Under the pieces are notes generated by a model that searched no databases, was not told where the DNA came from, and worked only from the letters and a program-made list of their open reading frames with translations. 64,000 nucleotides of DNA from Blastococcus sp. TF02-8. GTDB lineage: Bacteria > Actinomycetota > Actinomycetes > Mycobacteriales > Geodermatophilaceae. Of the stretch, positions 15,459 through 24,669 are shown piece after piece. Numbering within the stretch: position 1 is the first letter of the stretch; every line of letters begins with the position of its first letter. The stretch spans positions 162,429-226,428 of the forward strand of contig NZ_QOHK01000007.1 in NCBI RefSeq assembly GCF_003319175.1, given 5' to 3'. The position numbers and the translations under genes are program-made.

Positions 15459-17653
15459 GCGCACGGGGCCTGGGGGTGGTGTACGACCTCGACGGGGCGC
15501 TGCCGTTCGGATCGATGCGGACGCACGCCCGCCGGCTGCGTGGGCTCCTCGTGCACGCCAGCCGGGACCGGCGCACCGTGCTGGGCATGTCCGGGCTGGT
15601 GCAGGGGCTGCTCAACAGCGCTCCGGGCACCCCCGTGCACTACGTCAGCGCCCTGCCGGCCGCCGCCCACCGTCCGCTGCTGCGGCTGCTCCACGAGGAG
15701 GCGCATCCCCCCGGAGCGCTGCACCTGACCGGTCGTGGCCCGCTCGCCGGGTACCTCCTGGGCCGGGGTCGAGCCGGCAAGCTCCAGGCGATGCTGGATC
15801 TGATGGCTGCCGACCCGATCCGCAGGTGGGTGCTGGTCGGTGACGACGGCGGGCACGACCCTGAGCTGTTCGACCAGCTCGCGCGACAACACCCCGCTCG
15901 CGTCGCCGCGATCGTGCTCCGCTCGGTCGCGGCGCCCACTCCCGTTGACGAGAGCCGTTCGGCATCCCCGACCCTTGGAGCCGGCAGTGTGCCTGTGGTG
16001 TGGGCGCCCAACGCCGAGGAACTGCTGCCGCTCGTACGCCGGGCGCTGGACCTGACCCGACCGGGCAGTCGAGGGCCCCGGGACTGGCTGCTCAGCGCAG
16101 CGGAGCGGGGCAACGACTCGACCCGGCTGCGCGCGTTCACCGAGGGCAACGGGGTACGCGCTCTGGTGGACGGCCGTTCCTACTTCACTCGCCTGGCCGA
16201 GGAGCTCGACGGCACCGACGCTGACGATCTGGTGCTACTCCTGGGCTGGCGGGCCGACACGAGTCAACGGCTCGCTGGTACCGGACGCACCCTGGGTGAG
16301 CTGCTGAGCGCGGCGGCGTCCCGTGGTGCGCTGGTCAGAGGCCTGCTTTGGCATTCGCACGCCAGCGCACTGACCTACTCCGCCCGGCAGAACCGGCAGG
16401 TGGCCACCGTGCTGCGGAAGGTCGGCGGGCAGATTCTGCTCGACATGCGGATCCGCAGCCGTGGCAGTCACCACCAGAAACTCGTGGTGGTGCGGCACCC
16501 CGGCCGGCTCGAGCGGGACGTCGCTTTCCTCGGCGGGATCGACCTGGCACACAGCCGGGGTGACGACGCCGCTCACACCGGAGATCCGCAGACCGCGCCC
16601 CTGGCCGCCGCCTATGGCCCGACCCCACCCTGGCACGACGTGCAGCTGCAGCTGCGAGGCCCCGCCGTCCGAGACGCCGAAGAGGTCGTCCGGGAGCGCT
16701 GGAACGATCCGGCCGCGCTGGTGCGGTTGCCCTGGCACCTGCTCCCGAACCGGCTGCACGGGGTGGACCGCGCCGCCCGGCCACTGCCCGCACCTCTCGA
16801 CGACCCGCCGGCCGAGGGATCCTGTGCCGTGCAGTTGCTACGCACCTATCCGCGCCGCCGGCCGGCGTACCCCTTCGCCCCGCGCGGCGAGCGCAGCATC
16901 GCCCGGGCTTACGCCAAGGCCCTCGACCGCGCCCAGCGGCTGGTGTACATCGAGGACCAGTACCTGTGGTCGGTCGACGTCGCCCGGACCTTCGCCACCG
17001 CACTGCGTCGCGCTCCGCGGTTGCACTTGATCGCCGTCGTCCCCCGGCATCCCGACGGGGACGGCGCGTCCTACGCGACCGCCGCCCGACACGGCCACGC
17101 CGAGGCACTGGCCATGGTCCGCTCCGCCGGCGGCGAACGAGTGCAGGTCCTCGACGTGGAGAACCGCGCCGGCACGCCGATCTACGTCCACGCCAAGGTC
17201 TGCATCGTCGACGACGTATGGGCCGTCGTCGGCAGCGACAACTTCAACGTCCGCTCCTGGACGCACGACAGCGAACTGGCCGCGGCGGTCGTCGACGACC
17301 GCCATGACGGCCGGGAACCACACGATCCCGGCGGACTGGGCGACGGCGCCCGCTGCTTCGCACGAGATCTGCGGCTGCGGCTGATGCGCGAGCACCTCGG
17401 CACCGATGTCGACGACGCACTACTCGACCCCGACACCGCGGCCGACGCCGTCAGGGCCAGCGCTGCCGCTCTGGACACGTGGCACGCGCGGGGATGCGGG
17501 GACCGCCCGCCGGGCCGGCTGCGCTGCCACCCGCTTCCGGCCGGGGCCGCCGATCTGCCGTTCTGGCGTCGGGGAATCATCGATCCGCTCTACCGGTCCG
17601 TGCTGGACCCCGATGGCCGCCCGCTGAGCATGCGGCTGCGCCGCACCTACTGA
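15455..17653 (+). CDS. Fusion: App1-type HAD phosphatase + phospholipase D-like protein
   Basis: A 732-residue two-enzyme protein. Residues about 8-150 match the App1 (DUF2183) phosphatidate phosphatase core of the HAD superfamily: nucleophile motif YDLDGA (10-15), HYVSALPA, and VLVGDDGGHDPELF near 126-139. Residues about 210-640 are phospholipase D-like, with two HxK motifs: SHHQKLVVV near 338 (the Asp of HxK-x4-D is Arg) and a complete VHAKVCIVDD near 577. PLD releases phosphatidic acid and App1 removes its phosphate, so both steps to diacylglycerol could sit on one chain; this is inference. The GTG at 15455 overlaps the upstream stop. It could also act on other phosphodiesters. Confidence 0.82.
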   Translation: MSARGLGVVYDLDGALPFGSMRTHARRLRGLLVHASRDRRTVLGMSGLVQGLLNSAPGTPVHYVSALPAAAHRPLLRLLHEEAHPPGALHLTGRGPLAGYLLGRGRAGKLQAMLDLMAADPIRRWVLVGDDGGHDPELFDQLARQHPARVAAIVLRSVAAPTPVDESRSASPTLGAGSVPVVWAPNAEELLPLVRRALDLTRPGSRGPRDWLLSAAERGNDSTRLRAFTEGNGVRALVDGRSYFTRLAEELDGTDADDLVLLLGWRADTSQRLAGTGRTLGELLSAAASRGALVRGLLWHSHASALTYSARQNRQVATVLRKVGGQILLDMRIRSRGSHHQKLVVVRHPGRLERDVAFLGGIDLAHSRGDDAAHTGDPQTAPLAAAYGPTPPWHDVQLQLRGPAVRDAEEVVRERWNDPAALVRLPWHLLPNRLHGVDRAARPLPAPLDDPPAEGSCAVQLLRTYPRRRPAYPFAPRGERSIARAYAKALDRAQRLVYIEDQYLWSVDVARTFATALRRAPRLHLIAVVPRHPDGDGASYATAARHGHAEALAMVRSAGGERVQVLDVENRAGTPIYVHAKVCIVDDVWAVVGSDNFNVRSWTHDSELAAAVVDDRHDGREPHDPGGLGDGARCFARDLRLRLMREHLGTDVDDALLDPDTAADAVRASAAALDTWHARGCGDRPPGRLRCHPLPAGAADLPFWRRGIIDPLYRSVLDPDGRPLSMRLRRTY

Positions 17654-17686
17654 CGCCCGGTCCGCCCCCCCACATGCTTCCCAGGC

Positions 17687-17711
17687 GTCTCGGCCGGGCA
17701 GCGCCGGGTAG
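17687..17711 (+). promoter_or_regulatory. SigB/SigF-like promoter for the 17735-19569 genes
   Basis: GTCTC (17687-17691), 14 bases, GGGTAG (17706-17711), upstream of the small ORF at 17735 and the membrane hydrolase. Confidence 0.55.
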
Positions 17712-17734
17712 GAACGAGCAATGGAGCCACCTCG

Positions 17735-17839
17735 ATGATGCTTACCGCCCAGGGCCGGCCCTCCGACGCCGGGCCGGCGAAGACCGACACCGAGGCCGCC
17801 GGAATCCTCTGCCGCACTCCTCCCGCCCGACGACGGTGA
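17735..17839 (+). CDS. Possible 34-aa leader ORF coupled to the membrane hydrolase
   Basis: The ATG at 17735, with GGAG 8 bases upstream, opens 34 codons whose TGA (17837-17839) overlaps the GTG at 17836 of the next gene. The position just after a promoter-like element and the stop-start overlap suggest a coupling leader. Its product has no recognisable feature, so a chance ORF is possible. Confidence 0.35.
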   Translation: MMLTAQGRPSDAGPAKTDTEAAGILCRTPPARRR

Positions 17840-19569
17840 CTGCCGACGGACCTCCGGCCGAGGATGGTCCAGTTCTCGCCGGCGCAAAGGTAACGCCGTG
17901 GCCCGCGGACCACGGGAATTCCTGGCTGCGGGCGCATCCGGGCGGGCTGATCACGGCGACGGCGTTCGCGGCACTGGCGATGACGCCGTCACTGCTGCCC
18001 CGCGACTGGCTCTTCCAGGGGGTGGTATCCGGCATCTCGGCGGCGGCCGGCTATGGCGTGGGCGTGGTGGGGGCCTGGGCGTTGCGTCGCTGGTCCAGGT
18101 GGCGCCGCCTCCGGGAGGCGGGCGGACGCCGGCTGCGGCGACGCGCCGGGGCCTGGGGTTGGTGGTTGTTGCTGGGAGCCATCCCCACTGTCCTGACCGT
18201 CATGTTGCTCGTCTCGGCCGGCTGGCAGCGGGAGATCGCCGCGCTCGTCGGCATCGACCGGCGTACGACCGCCGGCTGGCTGCGCGCCGGACCTGTGCTG
18301 CTGCTCGTCGCCGTCGTGCTCATCACCCTGTCCCGGATCGTCCGAGCTCTGTACCGCCTGGTGGCGCGGCTGCTGCGTCGCTGGGTGGGGCTGCCCCACC
18401 GGCCGGCCTCGGTGGTCGCCGCAGTCCTGGTGGCCGTCGTCGTTGCCTCCGTCACCGACGACGTGCTGCTGCAGCGGGCCTTGACGGCGGCCGACGCCGC
18501 CTTCCGCGCCGCCGATTCGCTGACGCACGAGGGCGTCGAGAAGCCATCCAGCGCCACTCGCTCCGGCTCGCCGAACTCCCTCGTTTCGTGGGACTCCCTG
18601 GGCAGGGAGGGGCGGCGATTCGTCACCGGGGGCCCGACACCGCAGCAGCTGGACGCCGTCACCGGGCGCGGCGCGGCGGAGCGGATCCGGGTCTACGCGG
18701 GGCTGGACAGCGCGCCGACGCCGCAAGAGCGCGCCGACCTGGCCGTGACCGAGCTGGAGCGGACCGGCGCCTTCGACCGCTCCGTGCTGCTGGTGGCCAC
18801 CTCGACCGGCAGCGGCTGGGTCAACGACACTGCCGTCAGCAGCGTGGAGCTGATGTACGGCGGGGACACCGCCGCCGTGTCCGCGCAGTACTCCTACCTG
18901 CCCAGCTGGCTGTCCTTCCTGGTCGACCGCTCACGGGCCGAACAGACCGGCCGGCTGCTGTTCGACGCGGTGCACGCCCGGCTGGACCAGCTCCCCCAGG
19001 GCGCCCGCCCGCGCCTGCTGGTCTACGGGGAGAGCCTCGGCTCGCAGGGATCGGAGGCCGCCTTCAGCTCGCTGGCCGACATCCGCGCCCAGGCCGACGG
19101 CGTGCTGTGGGTCGGGCCGCCGCACTCCAATGAACTCTGGTCGACGCTGGTGGCTCGGCGCGATCCGGGCACGCCGGAGGTGAAGCCGGTGTACGCCGAC
19201 GGGCTGGTGGTCCGCTTCGCCGGCAATGCGGGCGAGCTGACGCAACCGTCCACTCCGTGGGAGGCCCCGCGTGTCCTCTACCTGCAGCACGCCTCGGACC
19301 CCATCGTGTGGTGGACACCGGAGCTGTTGTTCCAGCGACCCGACTGGCTGGCCGAGACCCGCGGCCCGGACGTCTCCCCCTCGATGAGCTGGTACCCCAT
19401 CGTCACTTTCTGGCAGGTGACCGCCGACCTGACCCACGCCCAATCGGTGCCCGACGGGCACGGGCACAACTACGACGACCTGCTGCTCGACGCTTGGGCT
19501 GCGGTCGCGCCGCCCGATGGTTGGACGGACGACGACACGGCGCGCATCGACGCGATGCTGAACCCCTGA
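17836..19569 (+). CDS. Membrane alpha/beta-hydrolase (Abhydrolase_9 family)
   Basis: A 577-residue protein with about five N-terminal membrane helices (residues about 30-235, beginning LITATAFAALAMTPSLLP) and a C-terminal hydrolase domain of the actinobacterial Abhydrolase_9 type. The nucleophile is in LLVYGESLGSQG, and the conserved GSGWVNDTAVSSVELMYGGD and HGHNYDDLL follow the family pattern, the last carrying the probable catalytic His. The GTG at 17836 fits the coupling to a short upstream ORF; the open frame extends further but without features. It probably cleaves a lipid or ester at the membrane; substrate unknown. Confidence 0.82.
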   Translation: MTADGPPAEDGPVLAGAKVTPWPADHGNSWLRAHPGGLITATAFAALAMTPSLLPRDWLFQGVVSGISAAAGYGVGVVGAWALRRWSRWRRLREAGGRRLRRRAGAWGWWLLLGAIPTVLTVMLLVSAGWQREIAALVGIDRRTTAGWLRAGPVLLLVAVVLITLSRIVRALYRLVARLLRRWVGLPHRPASVVAAVLVAVVVASVTDDVLLQRALTAADAAFRAADSLTHEGVEKPSSATRSGSPNSLVSWDSLGREGRRFVTGGPTPQQLDAVTGRGAAERIRVYAGLDSAPTPQERADLAVTELERTGAFDRSVLLVATSTGSGWVNDTAVSSVELMYGGDTAAVSAQYSYLPSWLSFLVDRSRAEQTGRLLFDAVHARLDQLPQGARPRLLVYGESLGSQGSEAAFSSLADIRAQADGVLWVGPPHSNELWSTLVARRDPGTPEVKPVYADGLVVRFAGNAGELTQPSTPWEAPRVLYLQHASDPIVWWTPELLFQRPDWLAETRGPDVSPSMSWYPIVTFWQVTADLTHAQSVPDGHGHNYDDLLLDAWAAVAPPDGWTDDDTARIDAMLNP

Positions 19570-19796
19570 CCCGGACCTCGTCCGCTGGGCCGGCCGCCCT
19601 CCGATGGGCGGAGCGCCTGGCGGACTTCCCCATCGGGCGAACCACGCGCTGCGTGCTGACGACAGCGCGACCGACCGCGACCCGCCACTGCCCCGCCGGC
19701 CTCAGACCCTTGATCTCGCTCGGTGCACGAACGCGTCGACGTCCGCACGGTCCACACCTGCGGCCGGCAGTCGCACCATAAGGGCACCGGAGACCG

Positions 19797-21605
19797 ATGT
19801 CCGAGCACGGATGTCGCCGTGGCCGGGCCGGGGTGGGACGACCGGGAGATGATGGCTGGGTGCAGCCCAGCGGCCATCGGAACGGCGAGGGACAGCGAGA
19901 TGCAGAGCAGGACGCTGCGCGCCCGGGCACGCTGCCTCCTGACGGCACGGTGGCCGCACGCGTGGCCCGGCGGGCGGCCGCGGCGCTGTCCGTCGTGCTC
20001 GCCGGACTGGTTCGCTGGATGCTGCGCCTCGCCCTCCCCCTCGCCGGCGCGGCTGCCCTCCTGCACTCCTTTCCGTACCGAGCCACGGTGCAAGGCGTGC
20101 CGTTTCGGGTGGAGGGTTCGCTGCTCACCCGGCCCGGCCTCTCGGCCGAGACGACGCTAGGCAGTTGGGTCTTCCCCGACCTCAGCGGGCTGCCGGTCGG
20201 CGTGCGCATCACGCCCTCGGACGTTGATGTCCTCGACTTGGCCCGGGCGGCCGGTGAGGACCGGGCCGGTTTCGCGCAGCGGCTGCAAGCCGACGCTGCC
20301 GAGCAGTTCCCGCGGATCGCCGCCTGGTTGGTCGCCGAAGTGGTGCTCGGCGTCGCGCTCGGCCTGCTCGCCGCCGCCGCCATCAACATGTCCCTGCGCT
20401 ATCTGCGGGGGCGACCGCGCCGGCCCGACGAGCTACAGCACCGGATGCGCCAGCTCGGCTCGGCGCTCGCCGTCGTCATGGCCGTCGCGCTGTACGGCTG
20501 GGTGACCTACAACCCCGACTGGGCACGCCAGTCACGGCTGACCGGAACCCTGGCCGCCGCCCAGCTGTTCCCCGGGCAGCTCGCGGACTACTACACGCAG
20601 CAGTCGAAGGTGTCCGACGTCCTCGGTTCGATCGTCGGCCTGCAGGCGTCCCTGCAGCAACAGATCGACGAGGACCGGGCGGCCGGAACAGCGCTGCAGA
20701 TCATGTTCATCTCGGACATGCACCTGGCCGCGAACTATCCGCTGGTGCAGGCCTACGCGGAGAGCTACGACGTAGACCTCATCGTCAATACCGGTGACGA
20801 GAGCGAGTTCGGCACGTCGATCGAGCTGACCTCGACGTACCTGGACGCCATGAGGGCCGTCACCGCCGACACCCCGATGCTCTGGATCGCCGGCAACCAC
20901 GATTCGCCCGACACGGCGGACGTGATGCGTACGATCCCCGGCGTCACGGTGCTCGGCGGCAAGCAGTCCACCGCCGATGGCTTCGCAGTGACCGCCGGGA
21001 TGGTGCGGGCCTTCGGCCTGACAGTTGCCGGGGTGTCCGATCCCCGAACCTACGGCGGCCCGGGCGCCTACGGCTCCGATGACGGCTCGGTCACCGGCCC
21101 CCTCCAGCGCTCCGCCACTGCCGACGCCCTCGCCAACGTGACCGGCGAGAACGAGCGGGACCGCCCGTTCCTCGACATCTTCGCCGCCCACGGGTCAGTC
21201 ATGGCGGGCGAGGCACGGGAACTGCTCGGCGACCGGATCCGGCAGACCAATACCGGCCACGTGCACGCGCAGAACGAGCCCGCCGACGTCCAGAGCGACG
21301 CCGGCATCGACCTCGTCGAAGGCTCGACCGGCGCCGGCGGGCTGGACAACATCGTGCGGGGCGCCGCACGGCCACCGGTGGCTTTCACCATCGAATCCGT
21401 CGCCGAGGACTGCCAGTTCACCCGGGTGATCCGCTTCCAGATCCGCTCCATCCGCCCCGAGGAGACCTCGCGGGCGGAAGCGGCGGATCCACAAGGCTTT
21501 GGCAGCGACGTCGCCGCCTCAACGATCTATCTGCAACCGCAGGACATCGCAGAAGGCCGCTCATGCGGGACCGAGCTCGGTATCGGAGAGGCCGAGCCCC
21601 TATGA
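19797..21605 (+). CDS. Membrane-anchored metallophosphoesterase
   Basis: Up to 602 residues. N-terminal membrane segments lie near 70-90, 175-205 and 225-240, and a calcineurin-like phosphoesterase domain fills the C-terminal half: FISDMHLAANYP, VNTGDESEFG, AGNHDSPD, IFAAHGS and TGHVHAQN supply the metal ligands. The catalytic domain probably faces outward, as in related membrane phosphoesterases. The start is uncertain: the first 50 residues are low-quality and the GTG at 19950 is also possible. It follows the membrane hydrolase by 227 bases and may share its envelope role. Substrate unknown. Confidence 0.8.
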   Translation: MSEHGCRRGRAGVGRPGDDGWVQPSGHRNGEGQRDAEQDAARPGTLPPDGTVAARVARRAAAALSVVLAGLVRWMLRLALPLAGAAALLHSFPYRATVQGVPFRVEGSLLTRPGLSAETTLGSWVFPDLSGLPVGVRITPSDVDVLDLARAAGEDRAGFAQRLQADAAEQFPRIAAWLVAEVVLGVALGLLAAAAINMSLRYLRGRPRRPDELQHRMRQLGSALAVVMAVALYGWVTYNPDWARQSRLTGTLAAAQLFPGQLADYYTQQSKVSDVLGSIVGLQASLQQQIDEDRAAGTALQIMFISDMHLAANYPLVQAYAESYDVDLIVNTGDESEFGTSIELTSTYLDAMRAVTADTPMLWIAGNHDSPDTADVMRTIPGVTVLGGKQSTADGFAVTAGMVRAFGLTVAGVSDPRTYGGPGAYGSDDGSVTGPLQRSATADALANVTGENERDRPFLDIFAAHGSVMAGEARELLGDRIRQTNTGHVHAQNEPADVQSDAGIDLVEGSTGAGGLDNIVRGAARPPVAFTIESVAEDCQFTRVIRFQIRSIRPEETSRAEAADPQGFGSDVAASTIYLQPQDIAEGRSCGTELGIGEAEPL

Positions 21606-21639
21606 GCGAAGCGCAGAGTCAGGGTGCTGATTCTAGGGG

Positions 21640-21905
21640 GCCGCGGCGGTCGCCGGAGAGGAGCGGTCGATCGAGCGCCGCTGGAGGTGGGGCGGTAGTC
21701 ACGGGCGTCCGGGCAGTAGGTGATGGTCGCGTCACATCGGTGCCGACCACGGGGACGGCGAGGAACAATCCCACGACACCCAATGCGAGCCCCGCTGTGG
21801 TCGTCACCAACGACGAAAGCTGAGCTGCCCGCCAGCGATAGCGATGCCGTCGACAGAGTCGGTGAGCGTGGACGCGTAGAACAATTCGCCGGTGGTGGTC
21901 ATCGG
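21640..21905 (-). pseudogene. Remnant of an AI-2E family transporter
   Basis: The minus strand reads GELFYASTLTDSVDGIAIAG and then, in a shifted frame, LVTTTAGLALGVVGLFLAVP. These match GGWFYASTLTGLIDGLFIGA and LLTTTAASAFGMVGLFLAVP of the intact AI-2E protein at 35263-36516, but the roughly 90 residues between them are missing and both ends are gone. It explains most of the gap between the metallophosphoesterase and the PAS-SpoIIE gene. Confidence 0.7.
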
Positions 21906-22073
21906 GAATTCTCGCCCCGGCCCGAGGGCCGTAGACGGCGTGGGAGTGCCTTGTTCAGGGCAAAGGACTCTTCTCCCCATCGGAGACTCGAAGGGTAGCT
22001 GGTTCCGGGGAAGGCCGCCCCCGAGTGGGACGGTGGCAGTGAATGTGCAGCCGGTACTGGCAGACTCGCCGTC

Positions 22074-23801
22074 GTGACAGACGAGGCCGTTCCGACGCCG
22101 GAGGCGCATCGGCAGGCGGCGCGGCTGCGTGCGCTCTTCGCCGGAGATGCAGTCGGCATGGCTTCAGGCTGCGGAGATGTCATCGAACAGGCTAACGACG
22201 AGCTGCTACGCATCCTCGGTCGCGGGCGTGCCGGGTTGGCGGAAGGCATCGCTTGGCCGACGATCACGCCGGCTGACCATGCCGAGCGGGATGCCGCGGC
22301 CATCGGGGACGTCCGTCGTTCCGGGTCGGCGGTCGTGCAGAAGGACTTCCTGCGCCCGGACGGTAGCCGCATCCCGGTGCTGGCGGTTGTGGCTGCAGTG
22401 TCCTGGGATCCCTACGAATGGGTTGCCATCGTCGTCGATCTCAGTCGGGAGGAGCGGTTGCGCCGGCTGGTCCAGTCGGAGGCCGCCATCGTCTCCTCGC
22501 TCCTTGAGGACGCCCCGATAGGTTTCGCGTTGATCGATCCGGAACTGCGTTTCGTCAGAATCAACAACGAGCTGGCCGCTATGAACGGCTTCACCGTCGA
22601 CCAGCACGAGGGTGCGCTGGTGTTCGAACTGCTGCCGGACCTGCGGGACGGCGCGGAACCGCTGCTACGTCGAGTGCTTGAGACTGGCGAACCCCTGCGT
22701 GACGTACAGATTGTCGGGACGACCCCGGCCGACCCGGACACGACGCGGACATGGCTGGAGAGCTTCTTCCCAGTCCGGGCACCCGGCGGGCCAACGATTG
22801 GCGTCGCCGCTGTGGCGCGCGACGTCACCGAGGTGCTGCAGCTCCAGGCGGAGCTGCAGGCCACCCTGACGAGGCAGCGGCAGGTGCTGCACGAACTGCA
22901 GACCAGCCTGCTCCCGACACTGCCCGACACTCCTGGTTTCGACCTGGCCGCCCAGTACCTCGGGGCCTCGATCGACATCCAGTTGGGCGGGGACTGGTTC
23001 GACGTCCTTCACGCGCCCGACGGCCGACTGGTCTTGGCGATCGGCGATGTTGTCGGGCACGGACCTGCTGCGGTCGGCCTCATGGCACGGCTCAGTGGAG
23101 CCATGCGCGCCTACGTGACCGCCGGTCACGGGCCGGGGCAGGTCCTCACCCAGCTCAATCGGCTGCTCAACGCTGCGCCTTTCCCGGCCCTGGCTAGCGC
23201 CGCCATCCTGTACCTGGAGCGGGCCGGCGGAGACATTGAGTACGCCAGCGCAGGCCATCCCTACCCGCTGATGTGCGCCCCCGGTGCCGCACCAGCAGTG
23301 CTGGACCAGGCTCAGGGCATGATTCTCGGCGCAACGGCTGATTCCTTCTACGCCAGCGCGTCCGCAAGGCTGCATGGCGGAGCCGCGGTGCTGTTGTACA
23401 CCGATGGACTCATCGAGACCCGCGGAGAGGATCTCGACACGGGGCTGGCCCGCCTCCGCCGCGCGATCCTCGCTTCGTCCCAGGGCACAGGTGGGGCCGC
23501 GGAACTGCTGCGTGCCGCGATCGCCGGGTCTGCGGTCTCAGACGAGCGTGACGACGACGTCTGCCTCCTGGCCGCCACCCGGCTGCCGGAAATCCGATCC
23601 ACCGCCGATGTGAACGCTACGAGGGGACAGTTCGACGCGGTGCGTGCAGCGGTGATGGGAGCAGAAGGAAGGACTGACCGTTACCGACGGCACGGCATGG
23701 GTGCGGGCCCAGTGGAGGTTGCGGCGCACGACTTCGCCAGTCGCCCACCAGCCGGCCCTTTCATCTCCTCTGGGTCCACCGACGAGGGCGGCCTCCGGTA
23801 G
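22074..23801 (+). CDS. PAS-domain SpoIIE/PP2C-type protein phosphatase
   Basis: A 575-residue signalling protein. Two PAS-like sensor domains (about residues 20-125 and 140-265, the second with IGFALIDPELRFVRINNEL) precede a short coiled coil (LQLQAELQATLTRQRQVLHE) and a SpoIIE-type PPM phosphatase (about 285-505). Metal-binding motifs are GGDWFDVL and IGDVVGHGP; AGHPYPLM, LLYTDGLIETRGE and DDDVCLLA follow. Such RsbU-like enzymes dephosphorylate anti-anti-sigma factors and activate SigB/SigF. That fits the many GGGTAG promoters and the STAS protein at 36972, but a link is inference. The GTG at 22074 is chosen; the C-terminal 60 residues are atypical. Confidence 0.87.
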   Translation: MTDEAVPTPEAHRQAARLRALFAGDAVGMASGCGDVIEQANDELLRILGRGRAGLAEGIAWPTITPADHAERDAAAIGDVRRSGSAVVQKDFLRPDGSRIPVLAVVAAVSWDPYEWVAIVVDLSREERLRRLVQSEAAIVSSLLEDAPIGFALIDPELRFVRINNELAAMNGFTVDQHEGALVFELLPDLRDGAEPLLRRVLETGEPLRDVQIVGTTPADPDTTRTWLESFFPVRAPGGPTIGVAAVARDVTEVLQLQAELQATLTRQRQVLHELQTSLLPTLPDTPGFDLAAQYLGASIDIQLGGDWFDVLHAPDGRLVLAIGDVVGHGPAAVGLMARLSGAMRAYVTAGHGPGQVLTQLNRLLNAAPFPALASAAILYLERAGGDIEYASAGHPYPLMCAPGAAPAVLDQAQGMILGATADSFYASASARLHGGAAVLLYTDGLIETRGEDLDTGLARLRRAILASSQGTGGAAELLRAAIAGSAVSDERDDDVCLLAATRLPEIRSTADVNATRGQFDAVRAAVMGAEGRTDRYRRHGMGAGPVEVAAHDFASRPPAGPFISSGSTDEGGLR

Positions 23802-23853
23802 TTCGGCGACCCACTTCGTCCGTCCGTCAGCTGCCCCCTCGCTCGTTCGCGTC

Positions 23854-24669
23854 TCACGAGGCGACCCCGGGCCGTCGGTCCTCGCTGGACGCGGTGAGCA
23901 GCGCCAGTCCCGCGTCCATGCAGGCGCGCAGCTGCAGTGCGTCGTCCGCTAGCGCCGACACCAGTGCTGCCGGACCAGGCAGAGGGAGCACGGCCGCGGT
24001 GTCCCCCACCAATGTCGGCGGCGGCGGATCGTCGGCCCAAGCGGGGTCGACGACGACGAGCGAACCGAGCGCTCGCCGTCCCCCCGTCACCGCCGCGCTG
24101 TTCCAGCCCACCGCCGCGGGCCCGAGCGCCAGGTCCTGGTGCAACAGGGGCCGGCCATCTAGGCGGATCCGCAGGCGCGCGACCACATCGCCGGGCTGCT
24201 CCCCGTGCCGCCCGAGGAGCAGCTCTTCGCGCAGCACCAGCCTGGCACCTGCGGCGAGGTCGACCTGCACGTCGGTGAGGTGGTGGCAGCCGCGCGCGGC
24301 GATCATCGGCTCGGGCAGCCAGACCAGCGTCGCCCCGGCCCCAACCCGCGCAGTGGTGTGCAGCGTTGACTGGCCGCCGAGCGGGCCGGGCAGCAGCAGC
24401 GACGCGGAGATCTCCCGCAGGACCAGAGTGCTGCCATCCCCCACCTGGATGTCCAGTGCGTACGCGTCACCGCCGATGGGGCCCGCGGCGCCCGCGGCCA
24501 GGCAGACGCGGGCGGCTCCGTCGCCGAGCCTGGTCCATGGCTCGGGGCCCTTCGGGTGAGTGAGCCGCAGCATCAGCGGTGCCTGGGACCGCAGCGTCGC
24601 GACCCGGCTACGAACCGCGCCGCCGCGGAGCGCGACGGCCTCCACGCCGAGCGCGGCAGCGGCGCGCAT
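23854..24669 (-). CDS. ureD: Urease accessory protein UreD
   Basis: A 271-residue UreD/UreH protein, the scaffold that binds apo-urease and with UreF and UreG delivers nickel. Family stretches are GGDAYALDIQVGDGSTLVLR (about 66-85), LVWLPEPMIAARGCHH (about 112-127) and LREELLLGRHGEQPGD. It is the last gene of the nine-gene urease operon; its start abuts the stop of ureG (1-base overlap, TGATG-type). UreD sequences are always divergent, so assignment rests on motifs plus position. Confidence 0.9.
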   Translation of the reverse strand: MRAAAALGVEAVALRGGAVRSRVATLRSQAPLMLRLTHPKGPEPWTRLGDGAARVCLAAGAAGPIGGDAYALDIQVGDGSTLVLREISASLLLPGPLGGQSTLHTTARVGAGATLVWLPEPMIAARGCHHLTDVQVDLAAGARLVLREELLLGRHGEQPGDVVARLRIRLDGRPLLHQDLALGPAAVGWNSAAVTGGRRALGSLVVVDPAWADDPPPPTLVGDTAAVLPLPGPAALVSALADDALQLRACMDAGLALLTASSEDRRPGVAS

